A stretch of 36,626 nucleotides of DNA from Elainella saxicola E1 (lineage in GTDB: Bacteria; Cyanobacteriota; Cyanobacteriia; Elainellales; Elainellaceae), in NCBI GenBank assembly GCA_002796835.1, contig LUGL01000060.1:1-36626 (forward strand), in the 5' to 3' direction. Positions 1 through 8,259 of this stretch are shown in pieces (within the stretch, counting starts at the first letter, position 1; every line of letters starts with the position of its first letter). The notes beneath the pieces are model-generated. The model did not search any database. It saw only the letters and a program-made list of their open reading frames with translations, and was not told the origin of the DNA. The translations under genes and the position numbers were made by a program.

Positions 1-444
1 AATCGCTGGCAGTTGAGTTGCCAATGGCAAACCATAGATGTGGTAGCACACATACTCGGCTCGACCCGATATGAACCGCCATGCGTATTGTTGTCGTTGT
101 TCAATACATTCCGATTTCGCCACACCCACCGGATAGATATCAACGTCGTAGCTCACCCAGTCAAGCTTTGCATCTTGTGCCCGTCGTCCCGTTGATTGTC
201 GCCCTCGTTTCCCCTTGCCTTTTTGTTTGTCAACGCTATAGTTCTCTTTGAACTGGGGCGCTTTGGCATCCTTGGATGCACCTTGACGATGTAACAAGTC
301 CTTCAGATGTTTGTTCTCTGCTTCCAGTTCTTGATTTCGTGCTTCCAGTTCTTGATTTCGCTGCTCTAGCTCTTCCACCCGCTTTGTCAGGCAATTAATC
401 TCCTCAATTAGTCTCGCTAAAATCGGACTGGACTCATCAGACAT
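1..444 (-). CDS. IS66-like transposase, N-terminal part (cut by window edge)
   Basis: An open frame starts at ATG 444 on the minus strand and runs without a stop off the left edge, giving 148 residues. Residues 1-50 form a leucine-zipper-like coiled coil with repeated units of the type NQELEA. A basic Lys/Gly/Arg-rich stretch follows (about 75-90), then a segment containing DAKLDWVSYDV and YPVGVAKSEC. I recall this layout (zipper, basic linker, then the start of the DNA-binding part) from cyanobacterial IS66-type transposases. The catalytic DDE part would lie outside the window, so neither intactness nor the exact family can be judged. No terminal inverted repeat can be assigned, although a perfect 14-bp palindrome sits at 468-481 just upstream of the start. 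The transposase identity is an inference from pattern memory; the reading frame itself is clear. Confidence 0.6.
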   Translation of the reverse strand, partial: MSDESSPILARLIEEINCLTKRVEELEQRNQELEARNQELEAENKHLKDLLHRQGASKDAKAPQFKENYSVDKQKGKGKRGRQSTGRRAQDAKLDWVSYDVDIYPVGVAKSECIEQRQQYAWRFISGRAEYVCYHIYGLPLATQLPAI

Positions 445-467
445 CGCAGGTTTGACCGAGTAACTTA

Positions 468-481
468 AGGGCAATTGCCCT
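468..481. repeat. 14-bp perfect palindrome upstream of the transposase-like gene
   Basis: The bases AGGGCAATTGCCCT equal their own reverse complement. The site lies 24 bases before the start of the transposase-like frame, so it could be an operator or part of an element end. The rest of 445-729 shows no gene; it presumably holds the divergent promoters of the transposase-like gene and the response regulator. Confidence 0.4.
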
Positions 482-729
482 GAAATTTAGCATACTTCTC
501 CACAACTTTCACCTCCCGGAAAATAGACAGCTACTTCAATCGGACTTAATCAGGTTACAATGAACGCTTCTAAAGTGTGAAATTGCATTGAGGTCTACCT
601 TCAGTTAGAGGTTCGGCCATAAAGACAGTCAATTCTTCTGCCTATTGGGGGAAGCAAAGGTACCAAACATCTTCCATAATTCTGATCAATCTCGTCCGCC
701 GTAAGAAACATTAGTTATTGGTAAGCGCA

Positions 730-1446
730 ATGGGTGAAATTTCCGTCGCTTTGATTGAAGATCACGATCTCACTAGAGTAGGGTTAAAGGCTGCTTTACA
801 ACGTCAGGAAGGAATTTCTGTAGTTGGAGAAGCGGCTAATGCTGGGCAGGGTCTGAAACTGCTGGAATCCTCGAAACCGGATGTTGCCATCGTTGACATT
901 GGTTTGCCAGACATGGACGGCATTGAATTAACCCGTCGATTCAAACAAGCGCATTCCGAACCGATCGAGGAGCGCACTAAAATTTTGATTTTGACCATGC
1001 ACGACAGCGAAGATTCGGTACTGGCTGCTTTTGCGGCTGGGGCAGATTCTTATTGCATGAAGGATATTAGTACCGATCGACTGGTCGAAGCACTGAAGTC
1101 AACCTATGGCGGTAACTGCTGGATTGATCCGGCAATTGCTAGTATTGTGTTGCGTCAAATGCGGCAATCGCCCAGCTCGATTAATGAAGAGGCCGCAAAG
1201 AAAGTCTCGATCGGTGCAGTGGAACCCGAATATGAGCAATTGCTGGAAAATTATCCTTTAACAGAAAGGGAACTGGAAGTCCTGGAACTGATTGTAGCGG
1301 GCTGTAGCAATGCGACGATCGCTGAGAAACTGTACATCACGGTAGGGACGGTTAAAACGCATGTCCGTAACATTCTCAATAAGCTCTGTGCGGATGACCG
1401 GACTCAGGCAGCTGTGTTGGCTTTGCGTTCTGGCTTGATTGGTTAA
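730..1446 (+). CDS. NarL/FixJ-family response regulator
   Basis: A DNA-binding two-component response regulator of 238 residues. The receiver domain (about 4-125) has the acidic pair in IEDHD, the phosphoacceptor Asp56 in VDIGLPDMDG, a Thr in LILTMHD and a Lys in CMKDIS. The LuxR-type helix-turn-helix (about 175-238) shows LTERELEVLELI and TVGTVKTHVRNILNKL. The frame is open from a TTG at 718, but ATG 730 gives the usual short lead into the receiver and is preferred; neither start has a strong Shine-Dalgarno sequence. No histidine kinase is adjacent, so it is an orphan regulator here, and its partner and targets are unknown. The effector domain resembles that of the second NarL-type regulator at 23021-23665, but the two are clearly different genes. 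A clear intrinsic terminator follows. Confidence 0.9.
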   Translation: MGEISVALIEDHDLTRVGLKAALQRQEGISVVGEAANAGQGLKLLESSKPDVAIVDIGLPDMDGIELTRRFKQAHSEPIEERTKILILTMHDSEDSVLAAFAAGADSYCMKDISTDRLVEALKSTYGGNCWIDPAIASIVLRQMRQSPSSINEEAAKKVSIGAVEPEYEQLLENYPLTERELEVLELIVAGCSNATIAEKLYITVGTVKTHVRNILNKLCADDRTQAAVLALRSGLIG

Positions 1447-1496
1447 GCGATCGCTCTCCTGAGAATTAACGCGATTCCTGATATAACATTGCCCAG

Positions 1497-1530
1497 ATCC
1501 CACGTCTTGATTGATGTGGGATTTATTATT
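1497..1530 (+). terminator. Rho-independent terminator of the response regulator
   Basis: A stem of seven Watson-Crick pairs (ATCCCAC with GTGGGAT) is extended by three inner pairs including one G-U, with loop TTGATT, followed by the T-rich tract TTATTATT. It starts about 50 bases after the stop codon at 1446. Confidence 0.7.
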
Positions 1531-1650
1531 GCAATCGACATTTATAGGTATTTTTTACGAAAATTGAATCTAACTGATGAGAGAGGGGAAAGCTTAAAGC
1601 TTGTCATTACAGTGTAAGTAATCAAACAGTTTAAGAAGTAGGAGATGATG

Positions 1651-1833
1651 ATGAGCACAGAAGATAGAGCTAAGGCAACTGGAAAAAATTTAGAAGGTAA
1701 AGCACAGGAAGCGATCGGTAAAGTGACGGGCGATCCTAAAGATCAGAGCGAAGGAAAAGCTAAGCAAGCTGAAGCCAAAACCCGCCACGCTGCTGAAGAT
1801 GTGAAAGATGAAGTTAAAAAGGCAGTAGACTAG
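1651..1833 (+). CDS. CsbD family stress protein
   Basis: A small, very hydrophilic protein of 60 residues with the CsbD-family pattern: GKNLEGKAQEAIGKVTGD near the N-terminus and a lysine-, alanine- and glutamate-rich helical remainder. CsbD-like proteins are general-stress proteins in many bacteria; their biochemical role is not established. Three ATG codons occur in a row (1645, 1648, 1651). The Shine-Dalgarno sequence AGTAGGAG at 1637-1644 is best spaced for ATG 1651, although 1645 cannot be excluded. The gene has its own terminator and stands before another small hydrophilic protein gene (2047-2397), so both may respond to osmotic or desiccation stress; this is inferred only from family and neighbourhood. 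Confidence 0.88.
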   Translation: MSTEDRAKATGKNLEGKAQEAIGKVTGDPKDQSEGKAKQAEAKTRHAAEDVKDEVKKAVD

Positions 1834-1895
1834 GCAGATCGCCATTTAGGTCATCGGTTACTTAGGGAGTAAGTAACTCAGGCTAACCCTGGTGG

Positions 1896-1925
1896 ACTAG
1901 GTGGCTTAATGTCACCTAGTTTTTT
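1896..1925 (+). terminator. Rho-independent terminator after the CsbD gene
   Basis: ACTAGGTG pairs with CACCTAGT. The stem continues through a G-U and a C-G pair to loop TTAAT and is followed directly by six T residues. This is a textbook intrinsic terminator about 60 bases after the CsbD stop. Confidence 0.85.
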
Positions 1926-2046
1926 ATGGGTTTAATGTTGTCGTCTCTGTCTTTTTACTTTGATTTCTCTAACTCTCGGTAGAAGATTGTAAATAAATTA
2001 GAGGAGACAATAACTACACAAGCTTATGAATAGAGGATGATGAGAA

Positions 2047-2397
2047 ATGAGCAATTCAAAAGATGTTTCTGTGGATACTTATGATGATCATATCGTCCCC
2101 GCAGAAACGGCGGCACGCAAGGAAAGAGAAGGAGCTGCCTTCAAAAAGACTCCTCATCAGCCCGAAGATAACGACCTCGATACTTCTGCTGGGTACACTG
2201 TGGATAAGGAAGGTTTGATTGACAATTTCGCGATTGAACCAGAAATGTACATCAATGAGCCAGGTGACTTGCGCCAAAAGGAAGAAGAGCTTGCTCAAGA
2301 ACGAGCCGAAGAAATGGCTGAAGTGAATGATACAGATGAAACCGGTAAGGTGACAACCAAGCGTGACGATCGAGGCAAAGGAACTGGCCTCATTTAA
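2047..2397 (+). CDS. Small conserved acidic protein of unknown function
   Basis: A 116-residue, highly charged protein with no membrane segment and no cysteine, probably largely disordered. The N-terminal half contains DTYDDHIVPAETAARKERE, the middle has AGYTVDKEGLIDNFAIEPEMY, and residues about 75-92 form a Glu/Gln-rich helix (LRQKEEELAQERAEEMAE). The C-terminus is basic. I know similar proteins only as cyanobacterial hypotheticals. The start is well supported: an AGAGGATGATG purine-rich stretch lies just upstream of ATG 2047. The gene follows the CsbD gene in the same direction but behind that gene's terminator, so it has its own promoter. A link to stress is plausible from composition and neighbour but unproven. 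Confidence 0.75.
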   Translation: MSNSKDVSVDTYDDHIVPAETAARKEREGAAFKKTPHQPEDNDLDTSAGYTVDKEGLIDNFAIEPEMYINEPGDLRQKEEELAQERAEEMAEVNDTDETGKVTTKRDDRGKGTGLI

Positions 2398-2432
2398 TTC
2401 CAAATTTTAGCGGCATCAGCAAAACCGAGCTT

Positions 2433-2467
2433 GAGAGGGGAGAGTATTCACATCTGCCCTCTCTTTT
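2433..2467 (+). terminator. Rho-independent terminator
   Basis: GAGAGGG at 2433-2439 pairs with CCCTCTC at 2457-2463 across a 17-base loop and is followed by TTTT. It lies 35 bases after the stop of the acidic protein gene and immediately before the convergent tRNA gene. Confidence 0.65.
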
Positions 2468-2483
2468 GCAATTTCAGGTAAGA

Positions 2484-2565
2484 TGCGGATGAAAGGACTT
2501 GAACCTTCACTTCTTGCGAAACTAGAACCTAAATCTAGCGCGTCTACCAATTCCGCCACATCCGC
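2484..2565 (-). tRNA. tRNA-Leu (anticodon UAG)
   Basis: On the minus strand the acceptor arms GCGGATG and CATCCGC pair perfectly, with discriminator A at position 2484. The D-arm region contains GGAATTGGTAGACGCG. The anticodon stem CTAGA/TCTAG (2522-2538) closes a seven-base loop whose centre, at 2529-2531, reads TAG on the RNA strand, giving leucine. A T-arm with GGTTCAAGTCC follows a variable arm of class II character. The length is 82 bases and CCA is not encoded. Confidence 0.95.
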
Positions 2566-2694
2566 AGGTTACTTGCTATCACGACTGGAGCATCCAGCAA
2601 TAGTAGCTTGACTATCATAGCAAAGGAATCGCGAGATTCGTCAAGTTTTGTAATTTTGCTTCGCATTGCATTGGATTGAACTCCCCTGAAAAAC

Positions 2695-4323
2695 ATGGTA
2701 GGTTCAGCCCTTACAAGACCTCCAATCTCGACTTCTCGTCTGATCTCATCTATGCGCCCTAAAATTCATGGTTCGATCGCCGCAGGAAACCCCAGGATCG
2801 TTGAAGCTGGCCTGGAAATGTTTCGATTGGGTGGCAATGCATTTGATGCCGCTGTTGCCGGAGTCATGGCCTCATTTGTAGTAGAACCAACCCTGACATC
2901 CCCTGCGGGCGGCGGATTTTTGCTGGCGCATACTCAAGCAGGAGAAAATATTCTGTTCGATTTTTTCACCCAAACTCCACGGCAAAAGCGTCCGTTGGAA
3001 TCGATCGACTTTTATCCAGTTCAGGTCAATTTCGGCAGCGTCATCCAGGAGTTTCATATTGGCCTTGGCTCTATGGCAGTGCCTGGAACGATCGGCGGAT
3101 TGCTGCATGTGCATCAGCGGCTTGGACAACTACCGCGATCCGTCGTTGCTGAACCTGCGATTCACTATGCCAAAGCAGGCATTGAAATTAGTCCGTTTCA
3201 GGCTTACTGCTGCAAAATTCTCAACCCTATTCTGTTAGGGAACAGCGAGTCGCGTCAACTCTTTGCGCCTGCTGGTCAACTTCCTCAAGCCGGCGATTTA
3301 TTCACCATGCCAGATCTGGCCAGTACCTTAACTGAACTGGTCATTGAAGGAGGTCAGAGCTTCTATCAAGGCGCGATCGCCCATCAGCTTGTGCAAGATT
3401 GTCAGGAAAAGGGAGGCTACTTAACGCTGGCTGATTTGACTAATTATCAAGTGATTGAACGACAACCCCTGATGACTACCTACCGAGGTCGCACCTTTCT
3501 CACCAATCCACCTCCCAGCGCAGGCGGAGCCCTGATTGCCTTTGCCCTGCAACTGCTCGATCGCATTCCCCTCTCTCAACTGGCATTTGGCAGTACTGCT
3601 CACTTAACTCTGCTGGCCCGCGTCATGCAGCTAACCAATATCGCTCGTAAAGACGGATTTGATGCTCAGCTCTATACGGCAGCAGCTGAAGAACTGCTCG
3701 ATCCAGCTCATGTAGCAGAATACCAGGCCCAACTTTTGCAAACCCAGGCCACAATCCAGCCGATCAATAAATGGGGCAGCACGACTCATCTGAGTGCGAT
3801 CGATAGTGAAGGGAATGGAGCAAGTGTGACGACTTCCAACGGAGAAGGCAGCTCCTATGTGATTCCAGGAACTGGCATTATGGTGAACAACATGCTGGGA
3901 GAAGCCGACTTACATCCCCAAGGATTCCATCAATGGCAAGCAAATGTGCGCATTTCCTCCATGATGGCTCCGACAATGATCTTACGAGAAGGTGAACCTG
4001 AAATTGTCCTGGGTTCAGGAGGGTCTAATCGCATTCGGACGGCCATTCTGCAAGTCATTTCCAATCTGCTGGATTTTCAAATGTCGGTTGAACAAGCTGT
4101 TAATAGTCCCCGCATCCATTGGGAAGATGCTGTCTTCAATGTAGAACCAGGATTTGAGGCGTTGACGATCGATCGCAGCCAATTCCCCTTTGATGGCGAA
4201 GTCGAGTTGTGGTCACAGCAAAACATGTTTTTTGGTGGGGTTCATACGGTTGGCCGCAACATGGCAGGCGAGTTTTCTGGGGCAGGCGATCGCCGGCGAT
4301 ACGGATCGGTTGGGACAGTCTAA
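2695..4323 (+). CDS. Gamma-glutamyltransferase family protein
   Basis: A gamma-glutamyltranspeptidase-type Ntn-hydrolase of 542 residues, normal family length. These enzymes are made as one chain that cleaves itself before a catalytic threonine; they hydrolyse glutathione and other gamma-glutamyl compounds or transfer the glutamyl group. The N-terminal part shows HGSIAAGNP and GGNAFDAAVAG (about 25-55). The nucleophile is expected at Thr363 in STTHLSAIDSEGNG. The C-terminal small subunit has ISSMMAPTMIL and GSGGSNRIRTAILQV (about 420-455). No convincing signal peptide is seen, so a cytoplasmic location is possible although many relatives are periplasmic. ATG 2695 lacks a ribosome binding site; ATG 2752 (residue 20) is a good alternative because the conserved region begins just after it. 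The UPF0182 gene follows 82 bases downstream in the same direction. Confidence 0.88.
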   Translation: MVGSALTRPPISTSRLISSMRPKIHGSIAAGNPRIVEAGLEMFRLGGNAFDAAVAGVMASFVVEPTLTSPAGGGFLLAHTQAGENILFDFFTQTPRQKRPLESIDFYPVQVNFGSVIQEFHIGLGSMAVPGTIGGLLHVHQRLGQLPRSVVAEPAIHYAKAGIEISPFQAYCCKILNPILLGNSESRQLFAPAGQLPQAGDLFTMPDLASTLTELVIEGGQSFYQGAIAHQLVQDCQEKGGYLTLADLTNYQVIERQPLMTTYRGRTFLTNPPPSAGGALIAFALQLLDRIPLSQLAFGSTAHLTLLARVMQLTNIARKDGFDAQLYTAAAEELLDPAHVAEYQAQLLQTQATIQPINKWGSTTHLSAIDSEGNGASVTTSNGEGSSYVIPGTGIMVNNMLGEADLHPQGFHQWQANVRISSMMAPTMILREGEPEIVLGSGGSNRIRTAILQVISNLLDFQMSVEQAVNSPRIHWEDAVFNVEPGFEALTIDRSQFPFDGEVELWSQQNMFFGGVHTVGRNMAGEFSGAGDRRRYGSVGTV

Positions 4324-4405
4324 CTTAAAGCTTCCCCTGTTAGAAAATCCAGTTTTGCGAGAATCCTTTAGAGTGGTTTGTATCTCAACTCTTTGAACCG
4401 CTGCT

Positions 4406-7400
4406 ATGCCGATCGCCAAGCAATTCAGTCATAAAGGAACTAAACTCCTCTACTGGGTTGGAGCATCACTGGGGGCTATATTGCTCCTCAATTTGCTGAC
4501 CTTTTTATGGGCGGAGGGTTCCTGGTTCCAGCAGCTCGCTTATGGATCCGTCTTTCGCACGCGCGTATTAACCCGGAGCGGCATCGGCTTACTGACTTTT
4601 GCGACCAGTCTTGGTGTGTTGTGGAGTAACTTAACCATTGCTCAACGACAGGCTTGGATCAAACCTCCCTCAGATAGCGATCGGCCTGCCTGTTTTGGGC
4701 GTATGGGGTTATTTCGTCTGTTGCCTCTGGTGCTGTTTGCTGGTTTCACTTTAGCCGCAAGCTGGATCTACTATGGCCAGATTGCCGTGAGCCATTGGCA
4801 ACCCCAGCTGAGTTTGCACAATGCCAGTTTGCCGATTCCGTTGAAGTTTGACTATCAAGTCGTTTGGAATTTGCTGCAAGCGTGGCAAACCCAGCCTTGG
4901 CAGCTCTTCCTAACAGTCGGTTTAACCATCTTGCTGCTGATCTATCCGCACATTGTGCTGCGATCGATCACGGTTCTGATCAGCATTGGGTTCCTCTTAA
5001 TCCTGTCGGAGTATTGGGACAAAATTCTCCTGGCCTTTCAGCGAGTGCCTTTCAACCAGACCGATCCGCTCTTTCAGCAAGACATTGGCTTTTATCTGTT
5101 CACATTGCCGCTTTGGGAACTGTTAGAGTTTTGGCTGATGGGATTGGCCACCCTAACGTTCCTATCGGTGAGCGTGGTCTATCTTCTTTCTGCAGATAGT
5201 TTGGGGCAGGGCTATTTCCCAGGATTTTCCAGGTTGCAATTGCGCCATCTATGCGGCTTGGGCAGTTGGACCCTGCTGCTGATTGGTCTGGGCTATTGGC
5301 TCGATCGCTACATGCTGCTTTACGCAACTGAAGGTGTCTCCTATGGGGCGAGCTATACCAGCGTCAGCGTCAGGTTGCCAGTCTATACCGGGTTAAGTCT
5401 AGCTGCTTTGTTATTTGCAATTGGGCTGGCTCTGCAAGCGATCGAACTCGGACAGCAACCCATCCAGCAACCGGAGCCTGCGAAAGAGATCGATCGGGCT
5501 ACTCCTGTTTTAGGACTGTCAACGCGGCTTCAACCAGCTACCGTTAAACCAACCGTGCCCATCCTCCGACCAGCGTTAATGATTGGGCTCTTCCTTTATC
5601 TAGGATTGGCTTTGCTGCTCGGATTGGTTTTGCCGATCGTCATTCAGCATTTGGTTGTGCAGCCTGATGAACTCCAGCTAGAAACCCCTTACATTAAACG
5701 GACGCTGGAATTAACCCGGCAAGGATTCAATCTCAATTTCATTGAGGTAGCAACCTTTGATCCCAACACTGCACTGACGTTAGCGGATATTCGCGAAAAC
5801 AAGCTCACGATCGAAAATATTCGGCTATGGGATAAGCGACCCCTGCTCGAAACCAATCGCCAGCTTCAACGAATCCGCCTGTATTACGAATTTCCTGATG
5901 CCGATTTCGATCGCTATACGTTGCCAACGGGAGATGGTCGCACGATTCAACAACAGGTATTAATTGCAGCCCGCGAACTGGACTATCAGGCTGTTCCCAC
6001 TGCGGCTCAGACCTGGGTTAACCAACATCTCATTTATACCCACGGCTATGGTTTTACCGTCAGTCCAGTCAATACGGCAGGAGAAGGAGGACTACCCAAT
6101 TATTTTGTGCGGGGTATTGATACAGAAGCGATTGATCCACGTATACAAGACAGTATTCCGATCGGTAAACCGCGTATCTATTATGGGGAACTCACCAACA
6201 CCTATGTGATGACGCAAACCCAGGTGCAGGAATTAGACTATCCTAGCGGCAGCGATAATGTCTATAACACCTACGATGGCTGGGGCGGCGTAAAAATTGG
6301 TAACTTTTTTCAGCGCTTGCTCTATGCCCATTATCTTCGCGATTGGCGCATGCTGCTGACGAATAACTTTACCCCGGAATCTCATCTTCTGTTTCGTCGC
6401 AATATTCAAGAACGGGTGAAAGCGATCGCGCCTTTTCTCCGCTATGACACTGATCCCTACTTGGTCGTAGCCAATATTGGCAATAAGCAATGGCAGCACG
6501 GCTATCGTGCTCGTTCCAGCGACAATCCGGATGAAAGTTATCTTTACTGGATTATGGATGCGTATACGATTAGCGATCGCTATCCTTACTCTGATCCGCT
6601 CGGCAACGATTTCAACTACATTCGCAACTCGGTTAAGGTCGTGGTGGATGCCTATCATGGGGCCGTCACTTTTTATGTTGCCGATCCAGCGGATCCAGTC
6701 ATTCAGGCCTGGAGCAAGGTGTTTCCGGACATGTTTCAACCGCTTACGACCATGCCAGACGCCCTCCAACAGCATGTTCGCTATCCCCAAGATTTTTTCC
6801 AGGTTCAATCTAACCAGCTCATGACCTACCACATGACGGATCCGATCGTGTTTTATAACCGAGAAGACCAGTGGCGAGCTCCAAATGAAATTTATGGCAG
6901 TGAACAGCAGATTGTGAACCCTTACTACTTGATCATGAAACTGCCGATCGGCGATGGCGAAGAGTTCATTTTGCTGCGTCCCTTCACACCTGCCCAACGC
7001 AATAATCTGATCGCCTGGTTAGCGTCTCGTTCAGATAGTAACCACTATGGGAAAAGCCTGCTTTATGTATTTCCAAAGCAGGAGCTGGTCTTTGGTCCAG
7101 AGCAGATTGAGGCCCGCATCAATCAAGATCCGGTCATTTCAGAACGCATTTCTCTTTGGAATCGGCAAGGGTCACGAGTCGCTCAGGGTAATTTGCTGGT
7201 CATTCCTGTTGAGCAATCTCTGCTGTATGTAGAACCTCTTTATTTGGTGGCTGAACAAAACCAGTTGCCAACGCTAGTTCGGGTGATTGTGGCCTATGGA
7301 GATCGAATTGCGATCGCTGAAACATTGAATGGGGCGATCGAAGCCATCTTTTCCCAGGCAGCAACGCCTGTTCAGCCGATTTTGCGCACTACAGAATCTG

Positions 7401-7417
7401 ACCTTAATAACAATTAA
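4406..7417 (+). CDS. UPF0182 family large membrane protein
   Basis: A 1003-residue protein with the UPF0182 (COG1615) architecture. The first 415 residues carry about seven hydrophobic membrane segments (around 12-35, 50-70, 100-122, 160-200, 230-262, 285-305, 320-345 and 390-415). The rest is one large soluble part, probably outside the cytoplasm. Family-typical blocks include ENIRLWDKRPLL, YYEFPDADFDRY, a glycine-rich segment around GYGFTVSPVNTAGEGGLP and EIYGSEQQIVNPYYLIMKLP. The function of UPF0182 is unknown; it is widespread in cyanobacteria and actinobacteria. The length is usual, so the gene seems intact. The gap to the gamma-glutamyltransferase gene allows co-transcription, but no functional link is evident. 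Confidence 0.9.
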   Translation: MPIAKQFSHKGTKLLYWVGASLGAILLLNLLTFLWAEGSWFQQLAYGSVFRTRVLTRSGIGLLTFATSLGVLWSNLTIAQRQAWIKPPSDSDRPACFGRMGLFRLLPLVLFAGFTLAASWIYYGQIAVSHWQPQLSLHNASLPIPLKFDYQVVWNLLQAWQTQPWQLFLTVGLTILLLIYPHIVLRSITVLISIGFLLILSEYWDKILLAFQRVPFNQTDPLFQQDIGFYLFTLPLWELLEFWLMGLATLTFLSVSVVYLLSADSLGQGYFPGFSRLQLRHLCGLGSWTLLLIGLGYWLDRYMLLYATEGVSYGASYTSVSVRLPVYTGLSLAALLFAIGLALQAIELGQQPIQQPEPAKEIDRATPVLGLSTRLQPATVKPTVPILRPALMIGLFLYLGLALLLGLVLPIVIQHLVVQPDELQLETPYIKRTLELTRQGFNLNFIEVATFDPNTALTLADIRENKLTIENIRLWDKRPLLETNRQLQRIRLYYEFPDADFDRYTLPTGDGRTIQQQVLIAARELDYQAVPTAAQTWVNQHLIYTHGYGFTVSPVNTAGEGGLPNYFVRGIDTEAIDPRIQDSIPIGKPRIYYGELTNTYVMTQTQVQELDYPSGSDNVYNTYDGWGGVKIGNFFQRLLYAHYLRDWRMLLTNNFTPESHLLFRRNIQERVKAIAPFLRYDTDPYLVVANIGNKQWQHGYRARSSDNPDESYLYWIMDAYTISDRYPYSDPLGNDFNYIRNSVKVVVDAYHGAVTFYVADPADPVIQAWSKVFPDMFQPLTTMPDALQQHVRYPQDFFQVQSNQLMTYHMTDPIVFYNREDQWRAPNEIYGSEQQIVNPYYLIMKLPIGDGEEFILLRPFTPAQRNNLIAWLASRSDSNHYGKSLLYVFPKQELVFGPEQIEARINQDPVISERISLWNRQGSRVAQGNLLVIPVEQSLLYVEPLYLVAEQNQLPTLVRVIVAYGDRIAIAETLNGAIEAIFSQAATPVQPILRTTESDLNNN

Positions 7418-7447
7418 TAGCTAACAATAAAAATTAGCATTGATTTC

Positions 7448-8074
7448 TTATCGAGGATTGTAGAGCGGATCGTCCCAACCAAACACATCATCCTTCGGTT
7501 TAGCTGTTGATGGTGGTTGAGCAGGTGTATTCAGCTTATTAGAGGGAGCGGACTTTTGCTTTGGTGCCTCAGATTTTTGATCGGTAGATGAGTAGCTGGG
7601 AAAAGGTGAGGAACCGCGAACTGGTGAATATACGGTAGGTGTCCGTAATGGTTTTGCTGACTGCCAAACTTTATCCTGATTGACCTTCCCCAAAGCCGAT
7701 TCGACCGCTTGAGGCACCGATTCCCATTCCAACTGATCGTTACGCAAGAGAAAGCGTAGTTGAAACAGGACTTCGCGGGTAGGCTCCTGAGGAGACTGCA
7801 ATGGCATCGAGGATCGCAGCGGATCGCGTCGAATGGCAGCCAAGGCTCGTTGCACAGCCTGCTGAATTTCTTGTTTATATTTTGCTCTTCCCCGCTGAAG
7901 CTGGTAATCCAAGCCTTTTTCGCTGGTGGCATAGAGAGGCGGCAATTGGTTTAAAGCATAAGCAACCCATTCAACCTGATTGATATAGGATGCTACGCGA
8001 GCAGAAAGGGTGTTAAACTGCCGGACCACCTCTTCTTCGACCAGCAATTCCATCACGTTTTTATAAATGCCCAT
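7448..8074 (-). CDS. ComFB-domain protein, likely c-di-GMP receptor
   Basis: A 208-residue protein with a late-competence ComFB domain in the first 110 residues. It has MGIYKNVMELLVEEEV at the start, VEWVAYALNQLPPLYATSEKG in the middle and AVQRALAAIRRDPLR, the layout of cyanobacterial ComFB proteins. Members of this family in Synechocystis and Nostoc have been reported to bind cyclic di-GMP and affect competence or cell size. Residues about 110-140 form a second helical part. The last 70 residues are rich in Pro, Ser and Lys and likely disordered, ending in FGWDDPLYNPR. ATG 8074 is chosen over ATG 8080 because an AGGGA sequence is spaced eight bases from it and homologues begin with MGIY. The gene is divergent from the glycosyltransferase cluster and convergent with UPF0182. 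Confidence 0.82.
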   Translation of the reverse strand: MGIYKNVMELLVEEEVVRQFNTLSARVASYINQVEWVAYALNQLPPLYATSEKGLDYQLQRGRAKYKQEIQQAVQRALAAIRRDPLRSSMPLQSPQEPTREVLFQLRFLLRNDQLEWESVPQAVESALGKVNQDKVWQSAKPLRTPTVYSPVRGSSPFPSYSSTDQKSEAPKQKSAPSNKLNTPAQPPSTAKPKDDVFGWDDPLYNPR

Positions 8075-8259
8075 GACCATTTTCCCTGGAACTCTTCTCT
8101 TAGAACTCTTCCCCTAGAACTCCATAACGTTGTAGCAAAAATCGTGCACCCTTATCAGGATATTCCCTTAGCCTTAGCATAGTGGGCGATACCCCTCAGA
8201 ACTGTAACTTTTGGTAAACTTTTGATACTTTAAGTTTGATTGAGGGTAAAGACTCTTCT

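Noticed and set aside
6233-6997. 254-codon minus-strand open frame inside the UPF0182 gene
   Set aside because: Antisense shadow of a strongly recognised gene; Ile/Val/Arg-rich composition typical of reversed codons.
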